A DNA stretch of 35,156 nt from Lentisphaerota bacterium (GCA_003552565.1 PUNB01000122.1:1-35156); one strand, 5' to 3'. Shown: positions 1-8,111, counted from the first letter of the stretch. Numbers and translations: made by a program. Notes: generated from the letters alone by a model not told the origin.

Positions 1-122
1 CGGTTGACGATAACGGCGACGAGAACGGATCACGAGTCTCATAATCGTTCACCATTATCGTCGCCGATCTCGTTAACCGCTGTTTCTGCTCCGGGGTATC
101 CGGGAGCAAAAGCGCCGACGGC
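1..122 (-). repeat. R2 palindromic repeat, copy 1
   Basis: The first 80 bases form an imperfect inverted repeat: one arm starts CGGTTGACGATAACGGCGAC and the opposite arm reads, on the other strand, CGGTTAACGAGATCGGCGAC. It is followed by a GGGGTATCCGGGAG segment. Read on the minus strand, the whole stretch aligns with 6937-7062, including the CCGGATACCC block, so this is a dispersed repeat in inverted orientation. It may be cut by the window edge. It lies just past the 3' end of the GH65 gene and could end its transcript, but no clear T-run is seen. Bases 123-196 show nothing recognisable. Confidence 0.7.
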
Positions 123-196
123 AGAGTTATATGGCAATATACTCTGATTCATGACAATATGCAAGAAAAGTTGTGTCAATATCTATTGGCGAGATT

Positions 197-2635
197 TCAC
201 TTATCCTTTTGTGAGTTTGAATAAGGATTGAGCAGGTCTTTCGACTGTCCTTGTTCAAGCGTGTGAATTTGGCCTTCACAGCCGATTCTTATAGGAGGGC
301 AGGGGCCCGAGTCCAATGAGACGGTCAGTTTTTGATGATTGACTAGGATTGCCACCCAGTGACCGCGATAATGAATTTTCAACTTGATTTCCCTGACTTC
401 TTTCGGCAGCATCGGATTCAGCCACAGTATATTGTTTCGCAGCTCCAGGCCGCTGTAGCAGCGCAGCACCAGATCGACTGTGCCTGCCATGGCGCCCAGG
501 TGTATGCCTTCACTGGTGGTGCCCCCCTGCACATCGGCCAGGTCGCTTACCAAAACGTTGCCGAACAGATCCCAGGAACGTTCCCTGTCGGAGCGGGCCT
601 CGACCCAGGAGTGAACCAGATTGCTCAGAGTCGAGCCATGAGAGGTGCGCCGCTGGTAATATTCGATGTTACGGGGAATCATTTCCGGGGTGAATTCGTA
701 CCCCATAAAACTAAACAGTTTTTTTATCTGTTCAGAGGAAAAGAGATAGAAAAGCATTAGAACATCGGCTTGTTTGCTGGCTTTGTAGCGATTGATGTCA
801 TCGCCTTCTTTTTCCAGAATCCGGTCCAGGCGCTGAATGTCTCCGTGCTGCCGGCGCAGTTCTTCCCAGTTCAGTTCTTCCAGTTCTTCATAGCCTTCAA
901 ACTGGCTGATGATCCCCTGGTTATGGAAAGGTATGAACATTTTGCGGCTGATATCCTGCCAGCGGGTGATCTGCTCTTGATCGATTTTCAATTTTTGCAA
1001 GAGAGTTTCTTTACGGGTTGGGCAGAGCAGATTAAGAATGCCGCCGGCGAGCTGCAGACACCAGGCGGCCATGACATTGGTGTAGGCGTTGTTGTTGAGT
1101 CCAGGTTCGTCGTTGTCGGGGTAACCAGTGTGGAATTCGTCCGGGCCGGCCACTCCGCGTATTTCATAACGGCCTTTTTCGGGGTTGAATACGGCGGCAC
1201 TGGCCCAGAACTGGGCAATGCTGAGGACCATTTCAGCTCCTGCAACCGCCATGAATTCAGTATCGTTGGTGTTTTGGTAGTAACGCCAGATATTATGGAC
1301 GATAGCGGCGTTTATATGTCTTTGTTTATAGGTATGATCCGGTACCCAGCGGCCGGACTTGGGGTTTAAATGCACGGTTTGGCTTTCCTCCCGGCCGTCG
1401 CTGCCGCTCTGCCAGGGGTACATGGCACCTTCCAGCCCTTCTTGACGGGCCGCCCAACGCGCTTCGGGAAGGCGGCGGTAGCGATACATCAACAGGGAGC
1501 GGGTGAGGTTCGGCATATGCATGTTGATGACTGGGAAGATAAACAGTTCATCCCAGAAGATGTGGCCGCGATAGGCCTCTCCATGCAAGCCTCTGGCGGG
1601 CACCCCGGCATCCAGATCAATTGAATGCGTGGAAGTGGTTTGCAGTAAATGAAATATGTGGAGCCGCAGAATCATCTGCTCCTGGCTGGCTTCGCCTGTT
1701 TTCAACTGGATATCACAGGTTCGCCAGTAACGCTGCCAAGCCTGTTTATGAGTGTCGAGCAATTCTTCAAAATCGCCGGCGCGGAAAACTTTGCTGTTCG
1801 CCGCCAGCCCCGGCTCACTGATCGCCCGGTCGGAACCGCAATAGAGGGCGCTGATTTTTTCTATCTTCACAGAATGTCCTTCCTCAACTTCAAAATATAT
1901 ATCCTGACCGATATATCCATTCTCTTGCAGCAGCTGCCGCGATTCATCAACCTGTCGGCTGTTATGCATGATTCGGGTGCGAATTGTCTGTGCTAAATCC
2001 AGTCGGGATTGATTGGTGGTGCAGCGTAAAAGCAGGATATCAGGGGTGAGCTGACATGTCTCCAAAGGTTCCAGATGCTTTGTTTCCAGTTTACGGTAGC
2101 GAGTCACTCCAAGGTTTTCCACCTGTCCGTCGATGGCGGAACGTACGATTATCGGCTCAGACCAGTTAACCGGGAGCAGTTGCCATTCCATGGCGGCCAA
2201 ATATGCGTCCGCCATGTGGACTATGCGGCGAGTTGTCAGTTTTGTTTCCCGTTTTCCCTGGTCGCGGAAATGTAGATAATAAGAAAGTATGCCGTTTTGA
2301 ATGTCGAGGGTCTGACGAAAGTCCAGCCATTCAACCTGATTGAAGTCCAGCCATTCTCCATTCTCCGGTTTGAAGTTCAGACACAGCCAGTTAGGCAGAT
2401 TCACCAGGTCTTCGTTTTCTATCTGACGGCCGGCGACAGTGCTTGTCCGCCGGTTGTAGCCGCCGTGCAGGTAAGTGCCGGGATAATGGATGTCATCCGC
2501 TTTGGCGCCGGCGAATGCGCCGCGGGTGGCGAAACGGCCGTTCCCTAGGGTGCATAGAGCTTCCCGATGCTGTTGCTGCTTCGGCTCCCAGCCTTGATAT
2601 TCCAGGCACCAGGAGGACATTTCAGGCATATTCAT
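197..2635 (-). CDS. GH65 family glycoside phosphorylase (kojibiose/trehalose phosphorylase-like)
   Basis: This 812-aa protein has the full length of GH65 enzymes, which phosphorolyse alpha-linked glucose disaccharides to beta-glucose 1-phosphate. The N-terminal half is the expected beta-sandwich; the (alpha/alpha)6 barrel follows with the segment RGHIFWDELF near residue 360. GPDEFH carries the expected catalytic acid, Glu500. The phosphate-binding motif TSHGSTLS is present near residue 635, favouring phosphorolysis over hydrolysis. A short C-terminal beta domain ends the protein. The ATG at 2635 has AAGGAG eight bases upstream. Repeat R3 separates it from the AEC carrier gene upstream on the same strand. 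No beta-phosphoglucomutase gene is nearby, so substrate cannot be assigned; trehalose, kojibiose, nigerose and maltose are all possible. Confidence 0.9.
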   Translation of the reverse strand: MNMPEMSSWCLEYQGWEPKQQQHREALCTLGNGRFATRGAFAGAKADDIHYPGTYLHGGYNRRTSTVAGRQIENEDLVNLPNWLCLNFKPENGEWLDFNQVEWLDFRQTLDIQNGILSYYLHFRDQGKRETKLTTRRIVHMADAYLAAMEWQLLPVNWSEPIIVRSAIDGQVENLGVTRYRKLETKHLEPLETCQLTPDILLLRCTTNQSRLDLAQTIRTRIMHNSRQVDESRQLLQENGYIGQDIYFEVEEGHSVKIEKISALYCGSDRAISEPGLAANSKVFRAGDFEELLDTHKQAWQRYWRTCDIQLKTGEASQEQMILRLHIFHLLQTTSTHSIDLDAGVPARGLHGEAYRGHIFWDELFIFPVINMHMPNLTRSLLMYRYRRLPEARWAARQEGLEGAMYPWQSGSDGREESQTVHLNPKSGRWVPDHTYKQRHINAAIVHNIWRYYQNTNDTEFMAVAGAEMVLSIAQFWASAAVFNPEKGRYEIRGVAGPDEFHTGYPDNDEPGLNNNAYTNVMAAWCLQLAGGILNLLCPTRKETLLQKLKIDQEQITRWQDISRKMFIPFHNQGIISQFEGYEELEELNWEELRRQHGDIQRLDRILEKEGDDINRYKASKQADVLMLFYLFSSEQIKKLFSFMGYEFTPEMIPRNIEYYQRRTSHGSTLSNLVHSWVEARSDRERSWDLFGNVLVSDLADVQGGTTSEGIHLGAMAGTVDLVLRCYSGLELRNNILWLNPMLPKEVREIKLKIHYRGHWVAILVNHQKLTVSLDSGPCPPIRIGCEGQIHTLEQGQSKDLLNPYSNSQKDK

Positions 2636-2677
2636 AATGCTTTCTCCTTGTTTTCGGTCAAGAAACGAAATCTATTT

Positions 2678-2840
2678 GCCTCGTCAGCAGAATTTGTGGG
2701 TACATTGTGGTCGTCTTTCATACCCAATACCGACGAAGCAGGTGGTTTAAGCGTAACCAACTAAGGGTGGGCTCAAGTGTTCGATGAATTGCGGGATTAA
2801 GTGTCATGGTCTCCACGCCTCTCTTCTAAGCACTTCAGCT
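2678..2840 (-). repeat. R3 dispersed repeat, copy 1 (upstream of GH65 gene)
   Basis: The reverse complement of this stretch aligns over about 150 bp with 26581-26728. Shared blocks include CATGACACTTAATCCCGCA, CTGCTTCGTCGGTATTGGG, TACCCACAAAT and GCTGACGAGG. The repeat contains opposed GCTTCGTC-GGTATT and AATNC-GCTGACGAGGC arms that could pair. No reading frame is conserved between the copies. It fills most of the 219-bp gap between the AEC carrier stop and the GH65 start and ends about 43 bp before the GH65 ATG, so it belongs to that gene's leader or promoter region. Confidence 0.8.
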
Positions 2841-2854
2841 CCCTCGCAAACATG

Positions 2855-3838
2855 CTAGACCACATCCAGTACTATGGACAGCCAAAAGGGGATCGTCAGC
2901 AGGCAGCAGATATGAGTAAGCATGACACTGGCGCTGGCGAACTCCACATCCGCCTTGAAAATTTCACTGACGGCCACCGTGTTGACCGCCGAGGGCATGA
3001 CCGCGACCAGAAACAGGATCATGGCGATGTTGCCCGGTATCGGCAGCCATACTATCCAGAAGAGCGCGATTGCCGGCACCAGCAGCAGTCGTACAAAGGC
3101 CACGCCCCATTGTCGCCAGTGAAACATCTGCGATGGTCGCAGATCGGCGATGCGGCTTCCGGCTATTATCATGGCCAAAGGGATGGTAGCGGCGCCGAAC
3201 ATGCTGAAGGCTTCCAGCAGCGCTTCCCATAAAGAGAGCAATAACTCTTGACCGCCGTCGATAAAGGAAATGCTGGAGGACAATGGCGGGATAATCGCGT
3301 CTCTTACTGTGACCGCCGCTAAAGCAACAACAATGGCGATAATCGGCGGCGAGTTCAACTGGCGCAGTGACCCCAGGGAGAGGCGGGTTTGGTTTAGAGA
3401 GAACACCCCTAAGGACCACATGGCGACCTCGCTGCCGAGAGTGGAAAGCACCACTTTCGCCAGGCCGATCTCTCCCCAGTAAAAATAGGCCAGAGGCATC
3501 ACCAGAAAAGAGTAGTTGTTGATTGTGGATTGAAAATGAAACGCTCGACCCTGAGGGGAAGAACGCCCGCCGTAAAGACTGATGCAGAGCCAGCCGATAA
3601 TGAAACCGGTGGCCATGATCATGAAGGCGCCGACTGGCAGAAGCCATTTCTCTCTTAAAGAAGACAGAGTGAAATTGGTGACAATGGTGCTGAAAATAAG
3701 AGCCGGATAGATGAAGTTAATCAACAAGCGCGCCATTTTGGCGGTCGCGGCACTGTCTATGACCAGTCTTTTGCGGGCGGTCCAGCCGAGGACGATCATG
3801 AGGAAAACCGCGCATAAACGGAGGAAAACAGCTGTCAA
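2855..3838 (-). CDS. AEC family transporter (auxin efflux carrier-like permease)
   Basis: The 327-aa protein is almost entirely hydrophobic, with about ten predicted membrane helices in two groups of five separated by a more polar middle, as in the AEC/bile-acid transporter fold. The N-terminal pattern (VLGWTARKRLVI, then RLLINFIYPALIFSTIV) is typical of the family, as is the C-terminal MILFLVAVMPSAVNTV segment near residue 285. Bacterial members export or take up small organic acids or amino acids; the substrate cannot be read from sequence. The likely start is a TTG at 3838 with GGAG eight bases before it; no ATG gives the whole first helix. It lies 14 bp after the methyltransferase stop, suggesting co-transcription. 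Confidence 0.85.
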   Translation of the reverse strand: MTAVFLRLCAVFLMIVLGWTARKRLVIDSAATAKMARLLINFIYPALIFSTIVTNFTLSSLREKWLLPVGAFMIMATGFIIGWLCISLYGGRSSPQGRAFHFQSTINNYSFLVMPLAYFYWGEIGLAKVVLSTLGSEVAMWSLGVFSLNQTRLSLGSLRQLNSPPIIAIVVALAAVTVRDAIIPPLSSSISFIDGGQELLLSLWEALLEAFSMFGAATIPLAMIIAGSRIADLRPSQMFHWRQWGVAFVRLLLVPAIALFWIVWLPIPGNIAMILFLVAVMPSAVNTVAVSEIFKADVEFASASVMLTHICCLLTIPFWLSIVLDVV

Positions 3839-3852
3839 TGTTGCGTCTCCGT

Positions 3853-4569
3853 TTATTCAGGCGTTTTGTTGTCAGCCGCCGGACGATTGCGGAAGTGCAG
3901 AAGCTTCCAGTAGCCGAAGGCATTTACACCTTTAACACTTACCAGCTCCATTTCGGCGTCGGTCAGGAATTGATTCATGTCAAAGTCCGAGTGGAATCCT
4001 ACCAGATTGGCCAGGGGGGAGATTATTTTTTCCACGCCGCGCATGATTCTGCCCCGGCTGGCGAAGTGGTTGAGAACATAAACATCGCCATCCGGGCGAC
4101 ATACCCGGCGGGCTTCCTGCATCATCTTTTTGGGATCGGGGACAACCGAGGCCACGTACATGATGGCGATCTTGTCAAAGCTGTCATCTTTAAATTCGAG
4201 GTTCTGAACGTCCATTTCCTGGATTTCAATATTTTCCAGGTTGTGTCTGGAAATGGTTTCCCGAGCCTGTCGGAGCATTTCCGGCGAAACATCAATACCG
4301 ATAATCTGCACGTCCCTGGGATAATAAGGCAGCGCCAGGCCGGTGCCGACTCCGGCTTCCAGTATGCGCTCTCCCGGCTGGCAGTTCATCAGCTTCAGCG
4401 CCTGTTTGCGTCCGGGCTCCATCACCGGCCCGAAGACCATGTTGTAAAGACGGCCGTAGCGCCGATAGGCTTTTACTACATCCTGGGAGTCGCGCAGCCC
4501 TTTTTTATTTTCCTGCTCACAAGCGGGTGAATTATCTTCGGAAGGTTGCGATTTGTCAATCTGATTCAT
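3853..4569 (-). CDS. class I SAM-dependent methyltransferase, PmtA-like (phosphatidylethanolamine N-methyltransferase type)
   Basis: The protein is 238 aa. After a polar N-terminus of about 30 residues comes AYRRYGRLYNMVFGPVMEPG, the entry pattern of Rhodobacter-type phosphatidylethanolamine N-methyltransferases and UbiE-like enzymes. SAM motif I is LEAGVGTGL (about residues 70-78), the acidic ribose-binding position is in IIGIDVSPEM, and a motif II-like segment is FDKIAIMYVASVVPDP. The C-terminal FASRGRIMRGVEKIISP resembles PmtA. Phospholipid methylation is the best guess; a quinone or small-molecule methyltransferase is the alternative. The ATG has AGGGA seven bases upstream. It lies 14 bp after the PRPP-synthetase-like gene and 14 bp before the AEC gene. 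Confidence 0.8.
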   Translation of the reverse strand: MNQIDKSQPSEDNSPACEQENKKGLRDSQDVVKAYRRYGRLYNMVFGPVMEPGRKQALKLMNCQPGERILEAGVGTGLALPYYPRDVQIIGIDVSPEMLRQARETISRHNLENIEIQEMDVQNLEFKDDSFDKIAIMYVASVVPDPKKMMQEARRVCRPDGDVYVLNHFASRGRIMRGVEKIISPLANLVGFHSDFDMNQFLTDAEMELVSVKGVNAFGYWKLLHFRNRPAADNKTPE

Positions 4570-4583
4570 ACATATTCCCTTAA

Positions 4584-5786
4584 TTAATGTTTTCTGTACA
4601 TTTCTTCGGCCCGCGGGTTTTTGGAGGAGATGTCGATGGCGTATAATTGACTGCCGATGTTGGAACTGAGATTCATATAATGTTTATGGATGAAATGGGC
4701 GATCCATTTTTCGATTTTCAATACCAGCATTTTTTTTCGCAGACGTCCTTGCATGTCGCGATTAAGAATGGTCGGCAGGGTGTTGGTGGTGATGATCTCG
4801 TCGATGGCCGGGGTGTTTAAATTCTCTTTGACCTCGTCGGATGAGTAAAAGTGAGTGACAATAAACGTTATTCTGCCGGCGCCTGCGGCTCTCAGGCGAT
4901 TGCAGCATTCCATGATTGTGTGGCCGGTTCTGACCATGTCATCGAAGACGACAATGTCGCATCCTTGGATTTTTTCCATTCCGAGGGGGGAATTCTGGGC
5001 CGGCTGCATTTTTACCCGTCTTTCGCCGTCGCGTTTTTTTTCCATGAAAAGATAATCGACGCTCGGCGGCAGCAGCATGTCTTGTGATATTCGCTTTACG
5101 CACTTCCCTACTTCCTGGACAAAGGGGACGGCTCCGGCGTCCGGAGCGCACAAAATCAGCTTCGGTTCGGAACTTTTGCTGTGGCTTTTGACTCCTCGTT
5201 TCATTAAATATCCGGCGAACAGCCGGCTTGGACATAGATTAAAAAATTCGTCAGTGAAAATGGACGAAAAGAAACGCTGCACCGAGGAGGAATGGTTGTG
5301 GACGGTTACAACACCGTCAACCCCGCTGTGACGCAGCAGTTCCCCGTATAATTTGGCGGAGAAAGGCTGTCCGTCGAATTTTTTATAGTCATGGATGTTT
5401 CGTTCGAACTCAGTTACTCCATGTTCCCGGCCCGGTCCGCGGTCCTGGGCGCTGTAGAATAAATCCGGCTGCACCAGAAAAACTTTTTCGGCGCCGTTGT
5501 CTTTGGCGGCGCGGGCCACTAAAAAGGTGCGCATGGCCAGGGAATTGCGGGTGTTCTGGCCGCAGCAAGTGGAAACAATTACGACAGTTTTGCCTTTCAG
5601 TGATTCACCGATATGTTCAAAATCATTTTCATCGCTGATGAACCGCGGGCAGAATTCGCTGTTGGCGAACTGTTTAAGGGATATTAAGTCAGATATTTCC
5701 GCGGCTTGACCCGAATAATGAGCTACGTCAATAGCGAACGGATCATCTGAAATCGTGGCCACAACAAGAACGGAATCTGGATTCAT
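4584..5786 (-). CDS. ribose-phosphate pyrophosphokinase-like protein (long, divergent variant)
   Basis: The protein is 400 aa from the ATG at 5786, which has GGGAG about 12 bases upstream; the frame stays open to 5930 but the added residues look non-coding. It follows the plan of PRPP synthetase, which makes 5-phosphoribosyl diphosphate from ribose 5-phosphate and ATP. SAQDRGP plus FSAKLYGELL match the ATP-binding and dimer region, VVTVHNH replaces the usual VDLHA metal site, PDAGAV stands for PDxGG, KKRDGERR for the flexible loop, and VVFDDMVRTGHT is the PRPP-binding loop. It is about 85 residues longer than usual Prs, with extra C-terminal sequence (RLRKKMLVLKIEKWIAHFI). It may be a genuine synthetase or a related phosphoribosyltransferase-fold protein; whether a standard prs exists elsewhere is unknown. 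Confidence 0.8.
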   Translation of the reverse strand: MNPDSVLVVATISDDPFAIDVAHYSGQAAEISDLISLKQFANSEFCPRFISDENDFEHIGESLKGKTVVIVSTCCGQNTRNSLAMRTFLVARAAKDNGAEKVFLVQPDLFYSAQDRGPGREHGVTEFERNIHDYKKFDGQPFSAKLYGELLRHSGVDGVVTVHNHSSSVQRFFSSIFTDEFFNLCPSRLFAGYLMKRGVKSHSKSSEPKLILCAPDAGAVPFVQEVGKCVKRISQDMLLPPSVDYLFMEKKRDGERRVKMQPAQNSPLGMEKIQGCDIVVFDDMVRTGHTIMECCNRLRAAGAGRITFIVTHFYSSDEVKENLNTPAIDEIITTNTLPTILNRDMQGRLRKKMLVLKIEKWIAHFIHKHYMNLSSNIGSQLYAIDISSKNPRAEEMYRKH

Positions 5787-6018
5787 TGTTCTTTTGCACT
5801 CCCGGAATAGAATGTAAAGAAATAAAAAGCTGCTGGTTTGTTCATTAATTAAAGATTGCGGAATTATGTCGTCATTCTGCAGTGGGTGTTTTCGGTATGC
5901 TTGATAAATGAAACAGGTTAAGTGAATCAAAATTTCAATTTATCATATTTAGACAAACTTTCCAGTCAGGCTGAATAATTCCAATGCAATTTTATAAACA
6001 TCGATTATGTTAGGATGA

Positions 6019-6175
6019 CTAGACCCCGTCCGAAAAGGGCTCCCGCTTTTTTCGGCGATCTTCCGGTTTTCCGAGGAAAACCGTTAGCTTACGGCTAGCG
6101 ATTTCCCTCGGAAAACCGAAATTTCATCCGAAACAAGCGGGAGCATGGGTGCGATACCTTTCCGGGGTCAGACTA
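6019..6175. repeat. CTAG element 1 (subfamily B)
   Basis: The left end reads CTAGACCCCGTCCGAAAAGG and the right end CCTTTCCGGGGTC, its approximate inverse. Between them, GCTCCCGCTTTTTTCGGCGA and the opposed TCCGAAACAAGCGGGAGC form long arms around a second inner palindrome (CCGGTTTTCCGAGG / CCTCGGAAAACCG). The interior is shared, inverted, with 23108-23230. No reading frame is present. It fills the divergent gap between the PRPP-synthetase-like gene and hisH. The hisH ribosome-binding site AAGGAG (6175-6180) touches its right end. Bases 5931-6018 are AT-rich and may hold promoters; none could be assigned. Confidence 0.8.
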
Positions 6176-6188
6176 AGGAGTTAATATT

Positions 6189-6821
6189 ATGATTGCAGTA
6201 ATTGATTACCAGGCTGGTAACGGCACGAGTGTGTTAAGAGCACTGCGGAGTCTCGGCCATAAGGCGGAGATAACTTCCGATCCTGAGGAGGTCAAACAGG
6301 CGGAGCGGGTGATTTTTCCGGGAGTGGGAGCGGCCGGAGCCGCCATGGACAGCCTGCGTCAGCTTGAGCTGATAACTGTTTTACGCCAGGTGATTGAACG
6401 GCAGACCCCGTTTCTGGGGATATGTCTGGGATACCAGCTTCTGTTTGAACGAAGCTTGGAGGATAACACTGAGTGTTTGGGGGTGCTGCCCGGTGAAGTT
6501 GTCGGATTTCCTGCTGGCATGCGGGAGTCGGAAAGCGGCCAGGCTCTCAAAATCCCCCACATGGGATGGAATCGGGTAGACGGCACGGCGGCCCCCCGGT
6601 TATGGCAAGGGATCGAAGAAGATACAGAATTTTATTTTGTCCACTCTTATTATCCGGATATCCCCGAGCGGTCGCAAAGAGAATTAGCCTGTATGTATAC
6701 AGATTACGGGGTGGATTTTGTCTCCGGAGTGCATGACGGAAACCTTGTTGGGGTGCAGTTTCATCCCGAGAAAAGCGGTCGGCCGGGGCTCGCCCTGCTG
6801 GATAATTTCTGCCGAAGCTGA
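6189..6821 (+). CDS. hisH: imidazole glycerol phosphate synthase glutaminase subunit HisH
   Basis: The 210-aa protein is a class I glutamine amidotransferase of HisH length. HisH frees ammonia from glutamine for HisF, which makes imidazole glycerol phosphate and AICAR in histidine synthesis. The N-terminal IAVIDYQAGN, the oxyanion region PGVGAAGAAM (residues 44-53), the nucleophile Cys79 in GICLGYQLLFE, the VHSYYPD segment typical of HisH, and His192/Glu194 in QFHPEKSG complete the triad. The ATG at 6189 has AAGGAG eight bases upstream. It stands alone: no hisF, hisA or other his gene is in the window, which fits a scattered pathway. A paralogue working on another glutamine-dependent reaction is possible but less likely. 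Confidence 0.92.
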   Translation: MIAVIDYQAGNGTSVLRALRSLGHKAEITSDPEEVKQAERVIFPGVGAAGAAMDSLRQLELITVLRQVIERQTPFLGICLGYQLLFERSLEDNTECLGVLPGEVVGFPAGMRESESGQALKIPHMGWNRVDGTAAPRLWQGIEEDTEFYFVHSYYPDIPERSQRELACMYTDYGVDFVSGVHDGNLVGVQFHPEKSGRPGLALLDNFCRS

Positions 6822-6847
6822 AGCGCGAGCGGGTCGTCCGCGGAATA

Positions 6848-6923
6848 GTGAGACTTGTTGAATGGTTTCGGGGTCAGGTTTTCGGGTTTGAAGGCTGGAA
6901 CCTGAAACCACGAAGTCTCATAC
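6848..6923. repeat. R4 inverted repeat element
   Basis: The left arm GTGAGACTTGTTGAATGGTTTC pairs imperfectly with the right arm, which reads GTATGAGACTTCGTGGTTTC on the opposite strand; GGTCAGGTTTTCGGGTTTG lies between. The right arm closely matches 19207-19245, and the AACCTGAAACC core recurs at 26752-26781. It begins 26 bp after the hisH stop codon and may act in transcript 3'-end formation, though no T-run is seen. Confidence 0.6.
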
Positions 6924-6936
6924 AAGCCCGGCCGCC

Positions 6937-7062
6937 GGCTCGATGCGCCGGATACCCTGAGGGTGAAACCTCGATTGACGATAGCGGGCGACGAGAGCGG
7001 ATTATGATTAAAGCGTGTCCTAATCGTCCACCGCTCTCGTCGCCGTTAACGTAACCGCTTAG
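6937..7062 (+). repeat. R2 palindromic repeat, copy 2
   Basis: CGATTGACGATAGCGGGCGACGAGAGCGG faces an arm that reads CGGTTACGTTAACGGCGACG on the opposite strand, with GGCGACGAGAGCGG matching exactly. The element starts with a CCGCCGGCTCGATGCGCCGG-type block followed by ATACCC. A diverged copy of that block is at 26330-26357, and the whole element is repeated inverted at 1-122. It carries no gene. Confidence 0.7.
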
Positions 7063-7091
7063 TAGGCCGGTGTTACATAAGCTGCTATACC

Positions 7092-7189
7092 AAAGCGGTG
7101 AGAGCTCACCGCACTCCGAAAGAGCCTTCGGCTCGGTGTCCCGAACTGATGCGAAGCATCTTTGGAGTGCGGCGGCCTGACGCCGCTTT
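7092..7189. repeat. nested multi-hairpin element
   Basis: An outer stem AAAGCGG/CCGCTTT (7092-7098 / 7183-7189) encloses three structures. They are a perfect hairpin GCGGTGAG/CTCACCGC (7095-7112), a stem GCACTCC/GGAGTGC (7111-7117 / 7164-7170), and a hairpin GCGGCG/CGCCGC (7169-7186). The GCACTCC stem itself contains two small hairpins, GAGCC-TTC-GGCTC and GATGC-GAA-GCATC (7148-7160). Some stems are mutually exclusive, so folds could alternate. It lies downstream of the response-regulator gene (minus strand) with no gene of its own. It could be a mobile palindrome or a structured RNA. Confidence 0.7.
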
Positions 7190-7243
7190 AAGATAGCCGC
7201 GGTGTTTCACATAAGGTTTCAGCAGCACAAAAGCAGGTGCTAA

Positions 7244-7264
7244 CCCTTTCCGCACGGGGTTTAA
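7244..7264. repeat. solitary CTAG-element end at the response-regulator stop codon
   Basis: On the minus strand this reads TTAAACCCCGTGCGGAAAGG, one terminal repeat of the CTAG family with TTAA in place of CTAG. The TAA stop of the response-regulator gene (7261-7263) lies inside it. No matching opposite end was found upstream, so this is either a remnant or the end of a larger element that includes the hairpins at 7092-7189. Confidence 0.6.
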
Positions 7265-7926
7265 TAACTGTCGTGCTGGACATATTCCGTGGCGTATTGC
7301 AGGAGTTCAATTGAATTTTTAAGTCCCAGTTTGCTTTTTATATTGGCCCGATGGGTCTCGACGGTTTTGACGCTGAGATTTAACTCAGCGGCGATATCGC
7401 TTGTCTTTACACCGCTGCCGATAAATTCCAGAATTTCGAATTCCCGATTGGTGAGGCCGTGAATCGGCGGCGCTTCAGCTCGAGAGCTTTTTCCTTTTCC
7501 GCCCACTACAGGGGCCAGAATACGGGTGTACATGGCTTCGCTTAAATAGGTGTTGCCGGCGGCGACCCGTTTAATGGCGCTGATCATTTCTCCAGCTCCT
7601 TTTTCTTTCATTATGTAGCCATTGGCTCCGGCCTTCAGCACTCTTTCGGCGTAAAGAGCTTCACCATGCATCGACAGAACCAGAATCGGCTGTCGCCAAC
7701 CCTGATCCCGCAGATCGCGAATCAGAGAAATGCCGTTGTGTTCTCCCAGAGAAATGTCAAGCACCAGTACGTCCGGGGCGGCGGAATTCAGAGCTTCGAG
7801 AGCTTCTCCGGGGGTGCCTGCTTCGGCGCAAACCTGCAGCCCCGGCTGCTGTTCGATCAGCTGCGCCAAGCCGCGACGAACCAATTGATGATCGTCAATC
7901 AGCAGAATTTTGATCGGTCCGGTCAT
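7261..7926 (-). CDS. NarL/FixJ-type response regulator
   Basis: The 221-aa protein has an N-terminal receiver (about 1-125) with the acidic pocket DDH at 11-13 and the phospho-acceptor Asp57 in VLVLDISL. A C-terminal LuxR-type helix-turn-helix (about 155-215) contains LTNREFEILEFIGSGVKTSD and LSVKTVETHRANIKSKLGL. Such proteins bind DNA as phosphorylated dimers. No histidine kinase adjoins it, so it is an orphan here and its signal and targets are unknown. Its stop codon coincides with a CTAG-element terminal repeat. The gap upstream (7927-8076) holds its presumed promoter, but no convincing -35/-10 pair was recognised. Confidence 0.92.
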   Translation of the reverse strand: MTGPIKILLIDDHQLVRRGLAQLIEQQPGLQVCAEAGTPGEALEALNSAAPDVLVLDISLGEHNGISLIRDLRDQGWRQPILVLSMHGEALYAERVLKAGANGYIMKEKGAGEMISAIKRVAAGNTYLSEAMYTRILAPVVGGKGKSSRAEAPPIHGLTNREFEILEFIGSGVKTSDIAAELNLSVKTVETHRANIKSKLGLKNSIELLQYATEYVQHDSY

Positions 7927-8076
7927 TTCAGTTCAACTCCCTGCGGCAGAGAATATTTCATGAATTGTTCAGACTAGCGGACAGTGCCTGTACAGAAGAT
8001 ACTTTCTTTTCATTATTATGCAAGTTGATGAAGATAAATCGCAGCTCTTAATCTTCGCGGAAAATGCAGTCCACAA

Positions 8077-8111
8077 AAAAAGGTGAACCTCAGGAAGAGG
8101 TTCACCTTTTT
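8077..8111 (-). terminator. Rho-independent terminator after ahcY
   Basis: A perfect 15-bp inverted repeat, AAAAAGGTGAACCTC (8077-8091) and GAGGTTCACCTTTTT (8097-8111), surrounds an AGGAA loop. On the minus strand the stem is followed by a run of T, placing it as terminator of the metK-adenosine kinase-ahcY operon, 27 bp past the ahcY stop. Its symmetry would also let it stop plus-strand transcription. Confidence 0.92.

Noticed and set aside
770..1369. Open frame of 199 codons on the plus strand opposite the GH65 gene
   Set aside because: The GH65 frame is full length with catalytic motifs. The opposite frame has no domain or ribosome-binding site of note.
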